Source of the DNA: Anagrus nilaparvatae
Taxonomy: Eukaryota; Arthropoda; Insecta; Hymenoptera; Mymaridae
Assembly: GCA_022575985.1 (NCBI GenBank)
Contig: JAKSXM010000272.1
Location: 2,542,001 to 2,606,000, forward strand
DNA: 64,000 nucleotides
Reading direction: 5' to 3'
The position numbers and the translations under genes were made by a program. Below are positions 1 to 12,734 of the stretch, in pieces (the stretch's first letter is position 1; every line of letters starts with the position of its first letter). The notes under the pieces are model-generated. The model had not been told where the DNA came from, ran no database searches, and saw nothing but the letters and a program-made list of their open reading frames with translations.

Positions 1-627
1 TATGAGGGTACTAGTGTTAGAAAGTTCGTTTATAGTAATTTTTTGGATCTGATACCGAATTTTTCCAAAATTTTTCTCAAAATTAAAAAAACAAAAAAAA
101 AAAATAAAAAAACTGGAATATTTTTTTTTTTTTAGTGTAATACTTCATTTAATTACATAAAAGTACTATCTTGAATAATTGTTATCCAATGAATGACGTT
201 AGATTTTATTTTGAAAAAAAATAGATTTAGTTGAATTCCATACATAAATTTTCTTTTAACTTTTAGAAGTTAATAGAAATGAATGTATGATTGCATGGTT
301 GTAATCGGTGATATCTGTATTCTGTAGCATATCAAAGTATTTAGCTCATTGTTTAAGGAACCTTTGTGCCAGCTAGTTGCCAGGGTATTTTATACTCACT
401 GCAAGTATACTCTTAAAAATATACAGGTAAAATACATATGTATAGTGTAGTACTTAATGTTTATACTGAATTTTAAATAAATAATATTTTATACTATATT
501 TTACATATTATATACTTTTTATATTATTGTTTAATATTCAATTTCTTTTTCTCACTATAATTTTTTTCAGTACCTAATTCAAATGGCTAAACTATCCAAA
601 TTTTACATTAATATTATAATTTTGGTG
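1..627. other. AT-rich sequence, nothing recognised
   Basis: The stretch holds homopolymer A and T runs and no open frame of coding character on either strand. It is presumably intron or flank of the laminin gene. The same holds for 1424-2423. Confidence 0.5.
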
Positions 628-1423
628 CTTCTTCATCCCCCCCCCCACCAAATCGCATTTTTTTTACTAGGAAATTATTCTAAATGACTAAATTAGTTTA
701 AAAAAAATGTTTTTAGGTGGGAAAAACACTTTTAATTGAAAAAAAAATTGATTTTTTTATTGTTTTTTTTTTATTTTTTTTACCTTTTTTTTTTTATTTG
801 AATAATAATATAACCTTAAACATAATAATACAATTATTTTTTATTCAATGGATAAAATGATTGTATGTCCACCAATATTTGCAAAAATAGATTTGAATTT
901 TTATACTTTTGTCGCCAAAGAAATTCACACAAGTACGAATCAATCATGTTTCTATGTGTCCCGCACTATTTTTTTGTTCTACCTACCTTTTGTTAAATCT
1001 ACCCCCAATGCTGTACTCGCACCTACCCCTAGAATAAGTAAAATTCTGGGGGTTGAGTAAAGAAAAAAGCAATATAAACCTACCCCCAATGCTGTACTCG
1101 CACCTAGCCCTAGAATAAGTAAAATTCTGGGGGTCGAGGGGGCGAAGCCCCCCGCGGGAGTATGAGAGCGAAGCCCCCAATAATGAAAAAAGCAATTTAA
1201 ACCTACCCCCAATGCTGTACTCGCACCTACCCCTAGAATAAGTAAAATCCTTAAAATTTTTAACAAATTTTCAAAATTATTAAAAATTTTTTTAACTAAT
1301 TTTTTTTTTTTTTTTTTCATTTTTCCCACCCAAAACTTATTGTTAACTTCATTTTAAGTGTTTTTAAGCAATTTCCAGCAAAAATTTTAGCGATTTGGTG
1401 GGGGGGGGGGGGAAACGAAGAAG
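628..1423. mobile_element. Fold-back (inverted-repeat) element with poly-C/poly-G ends
   Basis: The left arm CTTCTTCAT-poly(C)-ACCAAATCGC (628-658) has its complement GCGATTTGGT-poly(G)-CGAAGAAG at about 1389-1423. A second pair lies inside: AGGTGGGAAAAACACTT near 714-732 and its diverged complement at about 1322-1370. No coding sequence is seen. The structure fits a non-autonomous fold-back or MITE-type element about 0.8 kb long. No target duplication could be fixed. Confidence 0.55.
1001..1248. repeat. Three-copy tandem repeat, unit about 45-50 bp, irregular spacers
   Basis: Copies at about 1001-1053, 1081-1132 and 1204-1248 share CTACCCCCAATGCTGTACTC followed by GCACCTACCCCTAGAATAAG. The 1132-1180 spacer adds a GC-rich palindrome (GGGGGCGAAGCCCCC). 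The array makes an artificial open frame on the minus strand with a repeated ASTALGVG peptide; it has no other sign of being a protein. Confidence 0.7.
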
Positions 1424-2423
1424 ATCCATAATTTTTCTTAAAATTACGATTTTGAGTTTCGTTGGGCTTATCTGGGCTTCCTTCAGCTGCCTGTTGTTTC
1501 TAGGTCTTTTTTTTGAAGAATTATTTTTTTTTTTAATTTAATGTACTCAAAGATTTGGTACATTAAAAATTAATTTTAATAACTTAAAACAACTTTTATA
1601 AAAATTTATTCATTATATTTATTATAATATTGAAATGAAACAGTTTTTAGCTAAAAAAGAAAGCACCAGACTGATTTTTAAAATTTTTATATTTTTGTGA
1701 CTCGGAATATTTAAAAAACAAATTTTCATTGGAATGTCGTGGGTAATTTAGATTTTTATTTAAATTATTTCAGGGGCACCATATATGCCAGGGCTGCCCT
1801 TTTTATTAAAAAGAAGGAAGGCTTCCTATAATAGAGATATTTAAGCTGCGCGTTTGAAGCCAAAAGTATATCTGAAAAGGTAGTTCCAGTTTGGTTTATA
1901 AAGCGCTGGGGGATTTAAAATGCGTTAAACTTTGCTTTTTTAAATTAAAATTTTTGCTTAAATTTTATTCTAAAACTTTAAAAAGTATTATTTTAAATGT
2001 TAGTCAATATTTTTTCACACAAATGGATAAAATTGTGTGTTCTTCTATGTGTATTTCTCAGACCAAATGAATGTTTTAATCTGAATTCTTAGCAATATAT
2101 TATTTTACATATATACTTATATTTTTCTAGGAATTTAATTTTTTTATTGCATTTTTTAATTACTTGATGGTTTTTTACCAACAAATATAAACGTGGCACA
2201 TATATATATTTATTTGCATCTGGAAACTTTTTTGGATTATTTCTAACATAAATACTCCCAATTGGACATATAGTCTTGATTAAAGAAATTTTTTATTCGT
2301 TTAATTAATAACTTTACCGATTTACAGTGAATTTTTCTACTTTTTTTAAGAATTCGACCACCATAAAAATTTTAAAAAAATTTCTTATTATTTTGCAGTA
2401 GCCTATCATTTAGAATACTTGTC

Positions 2424-2915
2424 TTCGGAAATTTTTCATTAGTCAGAATTTTTTTTTGTTTAAAATTGGCGAGAAGACAACTTTTGAACTTTTTTACTCC
2501 CTTATACCATACTGTGCGAGCTTTCCATGAATGTGTACTATATAGTATAACATCGAGACTAGCCACTTCATCAACAAATGGAACATTATCACCGCAAGAG
2601 CTAAGCTCAATACTGAGTATATTTAGGTTTTTAAATTGCTTTATAGTATGAGATAATTTTAATAGACAAAATAATAATACATATATGGCTCAAACAGACT
2701 CGATCTGTGAAATAAAACTCGCATATATTCAATATTTCGATGGACAGACACATGAAGTATTCACTTAGATCAAGCAAATATAAAAGGCTGTGGACTCTTT
2801 ATCTGAAGAATCATGTCCTAGGATTTTAAAATTATTACGATGTAAAGTAAGGGATTGGTTGTCTTCTCGCCAATTTTAAACAAAAAAAAATTCTGACTGG
2901 TGAAAAATTTCCGAA
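2424..2915. mobile_element. Terminal-inverted-repeat element of 492 bp
   Basis: 58-bp arms at 2424-2481 and 2858-2915 are nearly perfect complements, with TTCGGAAATTTTTCA at the left tip and its complement at the right. The interior of about 375 bp has no coding sequence. It is probably a MITE; the superfamily and target duplication cannot be told from the sequence. Confidence 0.7.
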
Positions 2916-3058
2916 TTCAATGAAAAATATAAATTTTGACTTGATAGCACAATCGAAACATCATTCCGAAAGATTTCCTTGAATTTTCCCACAAAATAGA
3001 AAATATTTATTGAATAAAAAGTGAATCTTTTTTCAAGTTTTACTCGAGTTTAGTGAAT

Positions 3059-3947
3059 AGAAAAATAAAAATATTTTGACCTTTTATCGAGTACAATTTA
3101 ATTTATTTATTTATGACGTTTCTACCCCTAGTTCGGGGTCCTTTTCAAATCTATATAGAAATTTTTTAATTAATAATATTACACAAAGTATATAAAATAT
3201 AGAAAAATATACCTATATATATACCTTATATTACCTATATATATATTACCTATATTACCTATATATTACCTATATATTACCTATATATATTTTATATTAC
3301 CTATATATATTTTATATTACCTATATATATATATCCATATTTCGTCGATCAATATCTCATAGATGTCGTTAGTTATATGAATTATTGCAAATAGTTATAT
3401 TTACTTCACCAATACAAACATTACTACTACATATACACAATTTGAAATTTTCATAAATTTAACTGTTAATCTACAAACAATTAAAACTCTGTGATAATAG
3501 CTTATTAAGACCAATTAATTTTAATTAATATATTAAATAACTTTAAAAATAACTTTCTGTGATATTATGTATATATATATTTTTAATTTTAAACAATGAC
3601 ATACGGTAAATATTTATAATTAATTCACAATTAATCATGTATGTACAAATTAGGTTAATTTCTTTATATATTTTTTTTTTTTTTTTTTACAGATTTTTTA
3701 ATCAGAAATATTAAAATTTTATATTATGACTGGACCCTTTACATCTTAATATTCATGTAATAATAATTTAAAATGTAAGAATTTAAAATTGTCAAATATT
3801 TTTCTATATTTTATATACTTTGTGTAATATTATTAATTAAAAAATTTCTATATAGATTTGAAAAGGACCCCCAACTAGGGGTAGAAACGTCATAAATAAA
3901 TAAATTAAATTGTACTCGATAAAAGGTCAAAATATTTTTATTTTTCT
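3059..3947. mobile_element. Fold-back element with arms of about 152 bp
   Basis: The arms at 3059-3210 and 3795-3947 are almost exact complements (for example TTTTATCGAGTACAATTTAA on the left). The interior starts with an irregular run of TTACCTATATA units (about 3211-3330). No coding potential is seen. An AAAAAGTGAATCT segment occurs both about 40 bp left of the left arm (near 3016) and just right of the right arm (near 3949), which may reflect a duplicated target or an imperfect insertion. Confidence 0.7.
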
Positions 3948-3959
3948 AAAAAGTGAATC

Positions 3960-4880
3960 TGTTCTGAGTTACCAACTAAGATTAGAAGACTTTTTAAATA
4001 GAACAAAGAAAGTTTAAGAAGCAAGCATAGGAAATGATAAAATCGCAGCCGTTCTAATTGCCACATTTAACGCACAAATTACTCAGATTGCAAAAAATAG
4101 ATTTTAAAGGGGTCTAATACCAGAAATTGAATATAGAATAGGCTTAGATACAGAATTACTATCAATCGGTGAATACGCTTAAAAAACAACCAGCATTGAA
4201 GATTATTTATAAATACAAAAAAATGAGACATGAAGTCCAACCTATACTTAAGAACGACACTAAATCAGAATTAATTATACAATTAATCTGGAAAAATGCG
4301 AAAAAATGTTTTTCTACCGACCACCAACAAGTAGATACTCTGTGTTTAACAGTAAAAAAAAAAGTTTTATTTTTCAAAAACATAATATACGTTCTTTTAA
4401 TCATCCACATTTAAAAAATCATATTACATATCAATGAAGGGAAAATAATTTTAGAGGTAACTCAAATCAAAATAATCAATGAAAATTTTAATAATTCACG
4501 AAATACGCAAAATAGACGTTAAATTTTTTTTTTTGTTATAATGAAATACGACCTTTTCCAGACAAACAGTTTTTATTTAATTTTTAAAAATTCTATATTT
4601 CGACTATAATATCTTACTCCTCTTCAGGGATCTATAGTAATTACATAAAAATATAAAATAATTGATAATGTTTATAAAAAGTTATACATATTACTAAACG
4701 ACAATTGTATAATTAATTAATTTTTGGTATTATTTTTAAACTTAATTGTATATAATCAATAATTAAATAGCCAACATAAATATAAATAATCTGTACTTAT
4801 TAACATTTTTTTATAATAAAACATTTTTTTTTAAATAAAATTTTTAAAACATTGCACATTACCAAAAAATCAGTTTCAGT
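3960..4880. other. Unidentified sequence with traces of old coding DNA
   Basis: From about 4010 to 4350 the + strand shows coding-like codon texture interrupted by several stops in every frame. I could not assign it to a family; an old gag-like retroelement fragment is one possibility. From 4550 to 4900 the sequence is AT-rich with nothing recognised. Confidence 0.3.
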
Positions 4881-4927
4881 GATTTTGTAACTACTTATCA
4901 ATATGTTAAAAATTTTATTTTTCAGTC

Positions 4928-5610
4928 AATTAGTCCCCTGTCCTCTTTTTCCGAGTAAATACATTCTTGACATCAAGGGTAACCAAAATATTAATTTTAC
5001 GAGAGTAATTCTTACCCGTTTGGGCACTAATTACCACGTCAGCGGCTTCCTTCACTGCTCCGATAATGAATCGACGTCGCCTAAAGCAATACTGCCGAGG
5101 AGATAAATCCCCTGCTAGTTTTACGTTTAAAATACGAGGTTGCAGCATATTTTCCAAGTTTTTTCCTGCTGTAACCAAAAGTTTAAATGGTCGCCAGTAG
5201 GCAGAAAGTGTGGAATCCCCCTTTCTATTGCTCATAAAGACCAGTATTGTTTTTTTTCTATCGCCTGCTAAAAACTCTTATTTAAATGCATGTGTTGTAC
5301 AACCTTAGTAGTAATGATGAGTATTCTTGTGCAGCTATTTTTTTAATCTCTGCTGGTAAGCCGTCTGGGCCGGTAGCAATCTATATTTCTACATTTCTTT
5401 ATTTCTCTCTTGTCCAGAGCAGCAAACAGCTTTTTTTGCGTGAAGTCTATTGCCTCTTCTTTGTCCATTAGCGAACTGTCCGCAAAGCCCCTTAGCTTCT
5501 TCGTAACTATCTTGAAGTCCACTCCCCTAAGGTAGTTGTCAACTTCAAGGAATAGCTTTCTTTCGCTGTGGATCTTGCTAACATTGATCACCCGCTTCAA
5601 GGAATGCTTA
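4928..5610 (-). pseudogene. Broken non-LTR retrotransposon reverse transcriptase (R1-like)
   Basis: Two minus-strand open pieces, 5600-5343 and 5235-4930, lie in the order expected for the N-terminal part of a non-LTR reverse transcriptase. The first includes VTKKLRGFADSSLMD. The second carries the finger-region signature ending LSPRQYCFRRRRFIIGAVKE followed by LVTLDVKNVF, which corresponds to the conserved block around the first catalytic aspartate (DVKNAF in the family). The order of motifs and the K-N-F block point to R1 or a neighbouring clade. Frames are broken between the pieces and no YADD block follows, so it is dead and truncated. Confidence 0.65.
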
Positions 5611-5644
5611 ACATCTTTATAAACTTTTATTATTTATTTTTAAA

Positions 5645-5797
5645 AATCTGAGCTTAAGGACTTAGGATACAGGTTTATGGACTAAGAATAATATCGATTT
5701 AGGGACTTGGAATAATTGAGTTTTAGGAAATCAAAATAGTTTGGGTTTAGAATCTTAACAGCTAGTAAGGTGATAATTACAAATTATAAAATTAGAA
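5645..5797 (-). repeat. Dispersed repeat family B, partial copy
   Basis: The reverse complement matches 18480-18645, including repeated AAGTCCCTAAA-type tracts and a shared ATTTTATAATTTGTAATTAT block. Other copies lie at 38640-38800, 41076-41230, 41695-42065 and 54210-54590. No coding potential. Confidence 0.7.
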
Positions 5798-5799
5798 AA

Positions 5800-6420
5800 T
5801 TCTATTTTAATGTTGAGTAACAGCAGTTCTATCAGAAGAGTTTTTAGAGCCCAAGAAAATGAAATTACCGACGTTACCAAGGGAAATAAAAACAAAGAAT
5901 TCATTGAGTACAGGAAAATTTTGTTAGCTCCCAGAGGAGAAAACGATTTTTTAATGTATTCCGATACTTTCAAAACAACGGAAGTTAGATAAGCTGATCT
6001 TGAACCGGTGAAGTTCAGCGTGAGAGTAGAACCACCTTCTGGGGCATATTTTTATTGCCACAGCTTTTAGCGCAATAAAAATGATTGTAAGCCGTCAGCG
6101 TTCCCTATTTGCTCGAATTGTGGATGAAGAGGGGTTCCAATTTACGAAAACTCTAGGTACAAAAAGGAACTATTTAGGTACGGGAGCAGGCCGTGAAGAA
6201 TAAAAAGAAAGAATGGAAAAACTCAACCCACATCTGGATCCGATACTCCCTTAATTTTTCGCCACCTGTCGTGAAAGACGAGACGTCAAAACCGAGTTTC
6301 ATTTATTTCCGAGAAGAGCTAGAGCCTACACCAGTACAAATCATGAACGTCATCAGAGAAGCCATAAGTGCGGTAAAGGCAATAAGATTCCTGTTAGCGT
6401 AAATTAGTTTGATAGACAGG
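5800..6420 (+). other. Unidentified decayed sequence, coding-like in places
   Basis: Short open runs on the + strand (5810-5989, 6193-6402) and a FPICSNCG-like cysteine patch near 6100-6130 suggest an old transposon ORF, perhaps a gag-like protein. Stops in all frames prevent a firm call. Confidence 0.25.
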
Positions 6421-6553
6421 ATATAAATTTTTTTTTCTTTTCATCATTATTACATTCTTATTCATTTACATTTAGTTTTTTATTTACCACCCATGAAGCT
6501 GAATTAAGTAAAACATTGTTTTGAAAGTATATATACTTTTTTTGTTTATATAT

Positions 6554-6692
6554 CGCGCAAAAGGCTGGATTATAAAAGTAAATCCTGATTTCGCCCAAAA
6601 GGCTCTGTTTTTTGCTTATATTCATTTTTTTTCACCCAAAAGGCTCGAAAATTATTTTTTTTTTGTGTATATCACATATCACCCAAAAGGCT
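6554..6692. repeat. Four spaced copies of a CACCCAAAAGGCT motif
   Basis: Copies start at 6554, 6592, 6633 and 6680; spacing is 38-47 bp and the spacers are not conserved. A fifth degenerate copy may lie near 6487. The sequence on to 7220 is AT-rich and shows nothing recognisable. Confidence 0.6.
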
Positions 6693-7221
6693 AGAAAGTT
6701 ACTGATAAGAGCTGGTTTTATAACTTGAGGAAGGTAACGTGATAAAATAAAAATGGAGAACACAATTTAAAATTCATAACAATGTGCTTTTATTATGCGT
6801 TAAACGTATAGGCCGAGCAAGCAATGAGCGTGATGGCCGGCTTCTTCTCTCTCCCCTTTACAACATATATACACTAACACTATTTACAATTGTTTACATC
6901 TATACGGAAGATTCTTCCAGCTTAATTTTTTATCCTAATAAAAAATAGCAAAAATATAAAATGATTTAAAAATTAGAATAAAACTATTTACTAACTAAGT
7001 AAAAATTAACTAAGTTGTAAAAAATATTATTGGTTTTTTTTTTTTAAACATCTATGTATAATTTATATCATTGATTGGCTTTATCGTTCTCCGTATTTCA
7101 AAATTCAAAATTATAAAAAAATGGGTTTTATTGATCAGTATAAGAAAAAATTTTTTCAAAAATAAATAAAATGTTTTTTATTTTTCTGAACGTTTCTATA
7201 GTTTAATTACTATCATTTTCA

Positions 7222-7606
7222 ACAGAATCAAAAAATAAAATGTTACCATTAACAAAAAACGAATTTTTAGGTGGCATAGAAATTTTATTATATTCAACAT
7301 ATTTTAAATTTAATAACAAATATTATAAACAGATATTAAGTGTACCTATTGGTTTTTGTACAGGTCCTTGGTTTGCAGATTTAGTATTAGAGGCCTTAGA
7401 AAATAATGCGTTACAAAAATTAAGGTGGCAGGTCGTACCCGAGGGAAAAAATCGATTTTTTGTTTTTGGTTTTTTTGGGTTAATATATATATATATAGAT
7501 TACTTACTTTACCTACTTTTAAAAAAGTATAATATTTTATGGGATAGATATTATATTTTCCTTGCGAATTTTCTGTTATATTTTTTTAAGGATACTTTTT
7601 CAAATT
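7222..7606 (+). pseudogene. Penelope-like element reverse transcriptase relic
   Basis: A 122-codon open stretch from ATG 7240 contains YFKFNNKYYKQILSVPIGFC followed by TGPWFADLVLEALENNAL. This matches the Penelope-like RT block in which an aromatic-rich strand, Y-K-Q, P-x-G and S-P-x-x-A-D-x-x-x-E occur in order. A weak YIYIDYLLYL segment may be the remnant of the catalytic Y-x-D-D region with both key residues damaged. No GIY-YIG endonuclease follows. A 57-bp direct duplication (about 7602 and 7658) follows the stop. It is a truncated relic. Confidence 0.55.
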
Positions 7607-7899
7607 AGGCTAAAGAATTTATTGATATCTAGAATTAGCCTTGAATGATAATTTTTTCAAATTAGTCTAAAGAATTTATTGATTTCTTGGATTGGCCTGG
7701 GATTCCTAAGATTTTTTTATACATTAGAGATCTCAAATTTACATTACACATTTGTTGCTTTTTTTTCTATCCTTGCCGAGTCTGTAAGGCAATATTTTTA
7801 ATAAAAAAAAATAATTTTGACAGACATCTGCTCCTAGGACTTACAAATCTGTGCAATTTTATTAAATTTTAGATTAGTCAGGGAAGCTCTGAACAAAAA

Positions 7900-8815
7900 A
7901 AGCTTCTTGACTAGTCATGGAGCGAACGCCCCAGGGCTCACCGAAATCAGGGATCCTAGGATCAGTCATGTCCGGGCCCAACACCTGCAGCTGCAAGGGT
8001 TTATCTGATAATTACCGCTTCAATCCTTCCGTCCCGAAGTTATTGGCTGCAACACATTTATCACATTTAGAGTAAACAGTTTTTTGTTTAGACAGAAACA
8101 CATGCAGCTAATCCCAGCGAAAGTTTCAGCTCTTTTCGTGGATTTTTCTGAATCCTTCCAGCAGACAGCAGGTGAAGGGAACATGAATGAACCAGCAGCA
8201 ACGATTACCTTGCTCTATAGGGCAAGGCAACATTGCTCTGGAGGCCTGCTTCAGAGAAGCCCCAGCCATACTTGCCATTCATCATATTAATATACTAATA
8301 TCAATAGCATTAGTGTATAGTATAATTAAAAATTAAAGCTGCCTTTAGTGACATCTGAATTAGAGGAAATATATGCCTCGTTCGCAGACGTCTTCCTAGA
8401 CAACACACCCCTCACAGTGAGTTCGAGGTCATCGGGCAAGAAGTGATTCTACCTGGCATCTGAGAGGGGGCAAGGTGGAGTTAATAAGAAACTCTAACTG
8501 TCCTTAAGAGAACCATTTAGGATCTCAGCCAAAAGCCGTCGGCTGAGTGACGCACAGGTACGACTTGTGCAGGCCTCAGCCTTGGTGAGCGAGTGAACAT
8601 TCGTGTGCGATTAAGCACATCAACAGGGTAGCCACGAGAAGGGAGTTCAATACCACCTAGAGTTATCGACACTAAAGGACCAAACCAGTGGTCTGTAGCT
8701 TATACAGCGTCGTGTCCATAGGTAACTCCTACCAGTCCATGGGGCCAACCCATCTCATTCCAGCATGTCGGGTATTCGCCAAAAATAGTTTATTTCCCAA
8801 CCACCCCGTTTAAAT
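7900..8815. other. GC-richer stretch of unknown origin
   Basis: Base composition rises well above the surrounding intron, which suggests inserted transposon DNA (an untranslated leader or a decayed ORF). No frame is open for more than about 70 codons and no motif was recognised. From 8816 to 10278 the sequence is AT-rich intron without recognisable features. Confidence 0.3.
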
Positions 8816-10278
8816 AGAACATTATTTTATAAATATCTTTAAAGAAATATTTAAACATTGCAGCATAAAATAAGTAAACACCAATTTTACACTAAAATAA
8901 TGTAATCGTGCCTCTATACAATTCAGTACTTAAAATTTAATTATGCTTCTGCTCGCTTTCAATGGCCGTATTAAACTCACTTACGTCAAAATTAATTAAT
9001 TACCGAATACATTTATTTTCAAACTACAAAGGACTCAACTTAACTAGAAAGCTGCAAACTTACCGACGATAAAAATGTAAAAATTTAATGTCTTAGGATA
9101 AAAAAAAACAACTCATTTATGCATATTATCCTTGAAATTTTATTAAAAAAACTTCATCAAACAAGTATTCAAAAAAATTATTCCCATATATGCATTAAAA
9201 CAAGAATATTTTACCATAAAAAAAAGAAATACATATATAACGGTCTTAATAAAAAACTAATTTAAAAAAAAATTTATTTTTTTAGCTAATATACATTTCT
9301 TTTTTCATTAAACTATAAACAATTATTGCATAAACATATACATAGTTTGGCACATAATGTAAATAACAATGAAAAAAATTTTTTTTGCTGATATAGCAAT
9401 AAAAACCCTAAGAAGATTCTAACAAACTAAAATTTATTTTTGTTAAGTTAATCATAATATTCAAAAATAAAAAATTTTGCTTACAGAAAGCAAAAAAAAA
9501 TATTTCGCGTAGAAACGACCAAAAATTCAAGTTGGAGCATAAATTGACCAATTTTCGAGAAAATTTGCTTTTAAGAAATTGGTGTAAATTTAATTTTTTG
9601 ACATAAAAACTGTTTCTAGGGGAGGTTCAAAAATTGCGTATTGCTGATATTGGGGAGTGAGATTTTTAAATTTTACGGTCTGTTAAAAGTCCTCGAAAAA
9701 TTTTCTAAATAAGCGTTACTCTAGGTATTGGGATACCCTGAATTTCAGAAAATGGGCGTTACTTTTTATTGGAGTTTTGTTATTTATTAAACATAATACT
9801 TTGGATTAAAAAAATTTTATTATAAACAATGAATATTAAACCATATAGTCATACATACTGAATTATGTGCTTCTAAAAGACTAAAGGCGGTATACAATAT
9901 TTGGAGATGTTCTCTCTTCCACGATACGTTATAAAAAAAAACTAGTCCCGACATGATTATATTATAAACGGAAGTACATCTGTTTTCTATCAGAGCATTC
10001 TTAAATTAATTAGCATACGATACATAAACATTCCCATTTTTGCTGATAACCTTTTTTGCATAATCTTGCCCTGCGCTTTTTTATTCTTCCGGGTCTATTT
10101 TATTTCTAGAAACCCACTTATTTTCCAAAATCGTCACATTTGGAGTAAACATTTGTTTTATTTTATTGAACCAACTTTTCTAGCTAATTCTATTCTTAAA
10201 ATTTATTTATTTAAGCTTGTATAGAATCATTAATTATTTTATAACATGTAACATTTTTTATTATTTCTTTTTAATCAG

Positions 10279-10440
10279 GATAATACTTTTGGAATAAACT
10301 GTGAAAATTGTAAGAAAGGATTCTTCAGAGATTCTCAAGAATCATCAAATTCCACGGCTTTGTGTATTCCATGCAATTGTAATGTATACGGAAGTATTGG
10401 GATTTGTACAGTGAAAGTTTCAAAAACTGAGTTTAATGAG
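10279..10440 (+). CDS. Laminin subunit alpha, internal exon (LE repeats)
   Basis: This is a 162-bp internal exon of 54 codons, open throughout, bounded by an acceptor (TTAATCAG at 10271-10278) and a donor (GTAAGA from 10441). It is phase 0 at the 3' side. The peptide starts DNTFGINCENCKKGFF, the second half of a laminin EGF-like (LE) module, and runs through CIPCNCNVYGS into the first cysteines of the next module. LE modules form the rod-like short arms of laminins, secreted heterotrimers of the basement membrane. The module is completed only in the exon at 43129, so the two belong together. The order of spacings across both exons (G-x-NCE-x-C, then CDKCA-x-GYY-x-FP-x-C) fits alpha chains better than beta or gamma chains. 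No signal peptide or terminus is present; the rest of the gene lies outside the window. Confidence 0.88.
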
Positions 10441-11035
10441 GTAAGATTTTAAATTAATTATTTAAATAAAATCTATACGTACATAAAAATGAAATCTTGT
10501 ATTTATTTAATTTTCAAGACTAAAAAATAATTAGCAACCAAAAAAAGAACTTTTTAGCCTCTTTTTGGGTAATGAATTGTGAGCTCAAGAAATTTCCAAA
10601 AAAAAGTTTAGCTAAAAATATTCCTTGATAAAAGCCAAAAGATGACTTTTTTTTAATTAATTAAAACCTACACCTAAAATAAAAAAAGTTAAAAACAGTA
10701 AAAAATAATCAATGAATAAAAATTTTTTTATTTTTTGAAAAATGCTTTGAGTTTCCTGAAATTAACTTCAAAGGGACAATTGTATTTTCATTAAAGTTTT
10801 CTGTTTATCATGCACGGCAGATTTGATTCCCATCGCGTTTAATTTTATTTTAATTTTTTTTTTTTTTAATTTAATTTAATATCTTTAACGATTAATTTAG
10901 TTACCCTATGACAACCGTTAGAAGTCCTTGCTAAACAATTAACGATTTAACAAATTTAACGAAAATGCGGTACAAAATAATGTTATTTATATATATGTTA
11001 TTAAATAAATCTGTAACAATATTTTTAGTGTGATA

Positions 11036-11760
11036 TTTTTATTTATTTAAACAATAAATTGGTTAATTTTCAACTAATAGAATAAATATGATAAATTATA
11101 TTCATCGGTCTTTACGGACTAATATTATCATTCACCAAATACAAATTAATGCAATTTAATGAATAATATTTTAAACTGCTTTATTGTTAATGATCGCCCA
11201 AGACGTGTATCCATTATCAGCAGTTTAATAAATTTTTCAAATTAAAAATAAATTTTAATCTAATTTTCATTTTTTTAATTTCTTTTTGCTGTTAAGAAAA
11301 ATTCTTTGAGAAAAAATAAATGTCTCACCAGTGCCAATGAGAATCGAACTCGCGATCTTCTAATTTAAATATAGCTGGAATTTTTATTCTATTAATTTTG
11401 TAAAATTACATTCAGAGTTTTATTAAATTTAATGAGGCTAAAAATAACACGAACTGATTAATCAGTATCAAAGAATGTCATAGCCTTATTTTTGAAAATA
11501 AATTTTCATCAAAATTTGCTTATGTTAAAATTTCTAATCAAATATATGAAATATATGGTAAACTTCATTACTCAATATTTTAATGTATAAACATAAGAAT
11601 ATAGAAATTTTATCTTTTATGACTAACGTAACCTCATTAAATGTGATATTTTTATTAATTTAACCAATAAATTGATTAATTTTTAATTAGTGTATTAGGT
11701 TAGCATGTCCGTAGACTCCTAATACACCTAATCTATATTTAGTTTTATTTTTAGATTTAG
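11036..11760. repeat. Dispersed repeat family A, two adjoining partial copies
   Basis: The block at 11036-11090 and the block at 11560-11720 both carry the GTGATATTTTTATTAATTTA segment and the self-complementary AACCAATAAATTGGTT-like centre. 11364-11440 matches 37320-37400, and 11560-11700 matches 19500-19690. At 11340-11358 there is a T-arm-like GAATCGAACTCGC on the minus strand. Stretches around it are AT-rich. Confidence 0.65.
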
Positions 11761-12734
11761 TTTGGATTTTATACAATTTATTTTTAACATTGACTACTAC
11801 TTTAACTTAACATTAATTTTCCATTCAGTTTTACAAGGTCTTAATTGCTCAGTATAATTTCCAAATCTGTTTATCATTTGTTACAAAATTATAATTAAAT
11901 GAATTTAGCAGTTTAATAACTGTGGTGGCTTTATTACAGGTATTCTCCTTTTTATAATCTTTAGGTTTTTTTATTATTTTAAAGTTCTAACACAACCAAC
12001 AAGGAACTTTTGGATTTACCTTACTTGGCTTTGGTGTAACTAATTTTGTTCTTAAATTTCTACCTATCTGCAGCATAGTAGGTAAGAAACCTTTTGTTCA
12101 TTAAGGCATTCGCTTTAACATAAAATAAATTTAATACAATACTTTTTGTCTGATTCAGACTTTAATAACAATGGAAATTTTTCTTTGAATATTTACACTG
12201 CATTTTTAGCTACGTCAGCAGATACTTAAATATATAATGCTACTTTTACTTTTTAAACATTTTTTTGTTTTAAAATTTGCTTGAATTATGCTGAAATAAA
12301 TGTAAGATAATTCTGCAAAACAATGCAATAGGACAATATCCAGGTACTGAAATACGCTTTTAAAACTTTAATATTAATTGTATTTGTCATATTTTTCATT
12401 TTAAATGTATCTATCCCCTTGAAATACACGGCTGTTAAAATTATATGCATATCATTGTTAGTACTATTCATTTTTCGCTATAAAATCCCAAGTGCCTGAC
12501 CTTTTCATAATCTGAACTTTCAAGCTAGCCGTGGTTATTTAAACGAGGTTGAATCGTAGATGTTCTGAATTTATTTTTTATGTGCGTTTAGTTTTTTAAA
12601 TGCGAAAATGGCTAATACAGTTTGTAGTCATTAAAAATAAATATATTTTTAAAATATTTCTAGAATTGGATAAGTATCTTTACATTTTTTTCAATAATTA
12701 ATTTAAACATTTTTAACTTTGTACTTATTGTAGT

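Noticed and set aside
979..1329. 116-codon minus-strand frame with repeated ASTALGVG peptide
   Set aside because: It is the translation of a three-copy DNA tandem repeat inside a fold-back element; no domain and no independent coding sign.
8084..8290. 68-codon frame in the GC-richer stretch
   Set aside because: No motif, no splice context; kept only as part of an unidentified region.
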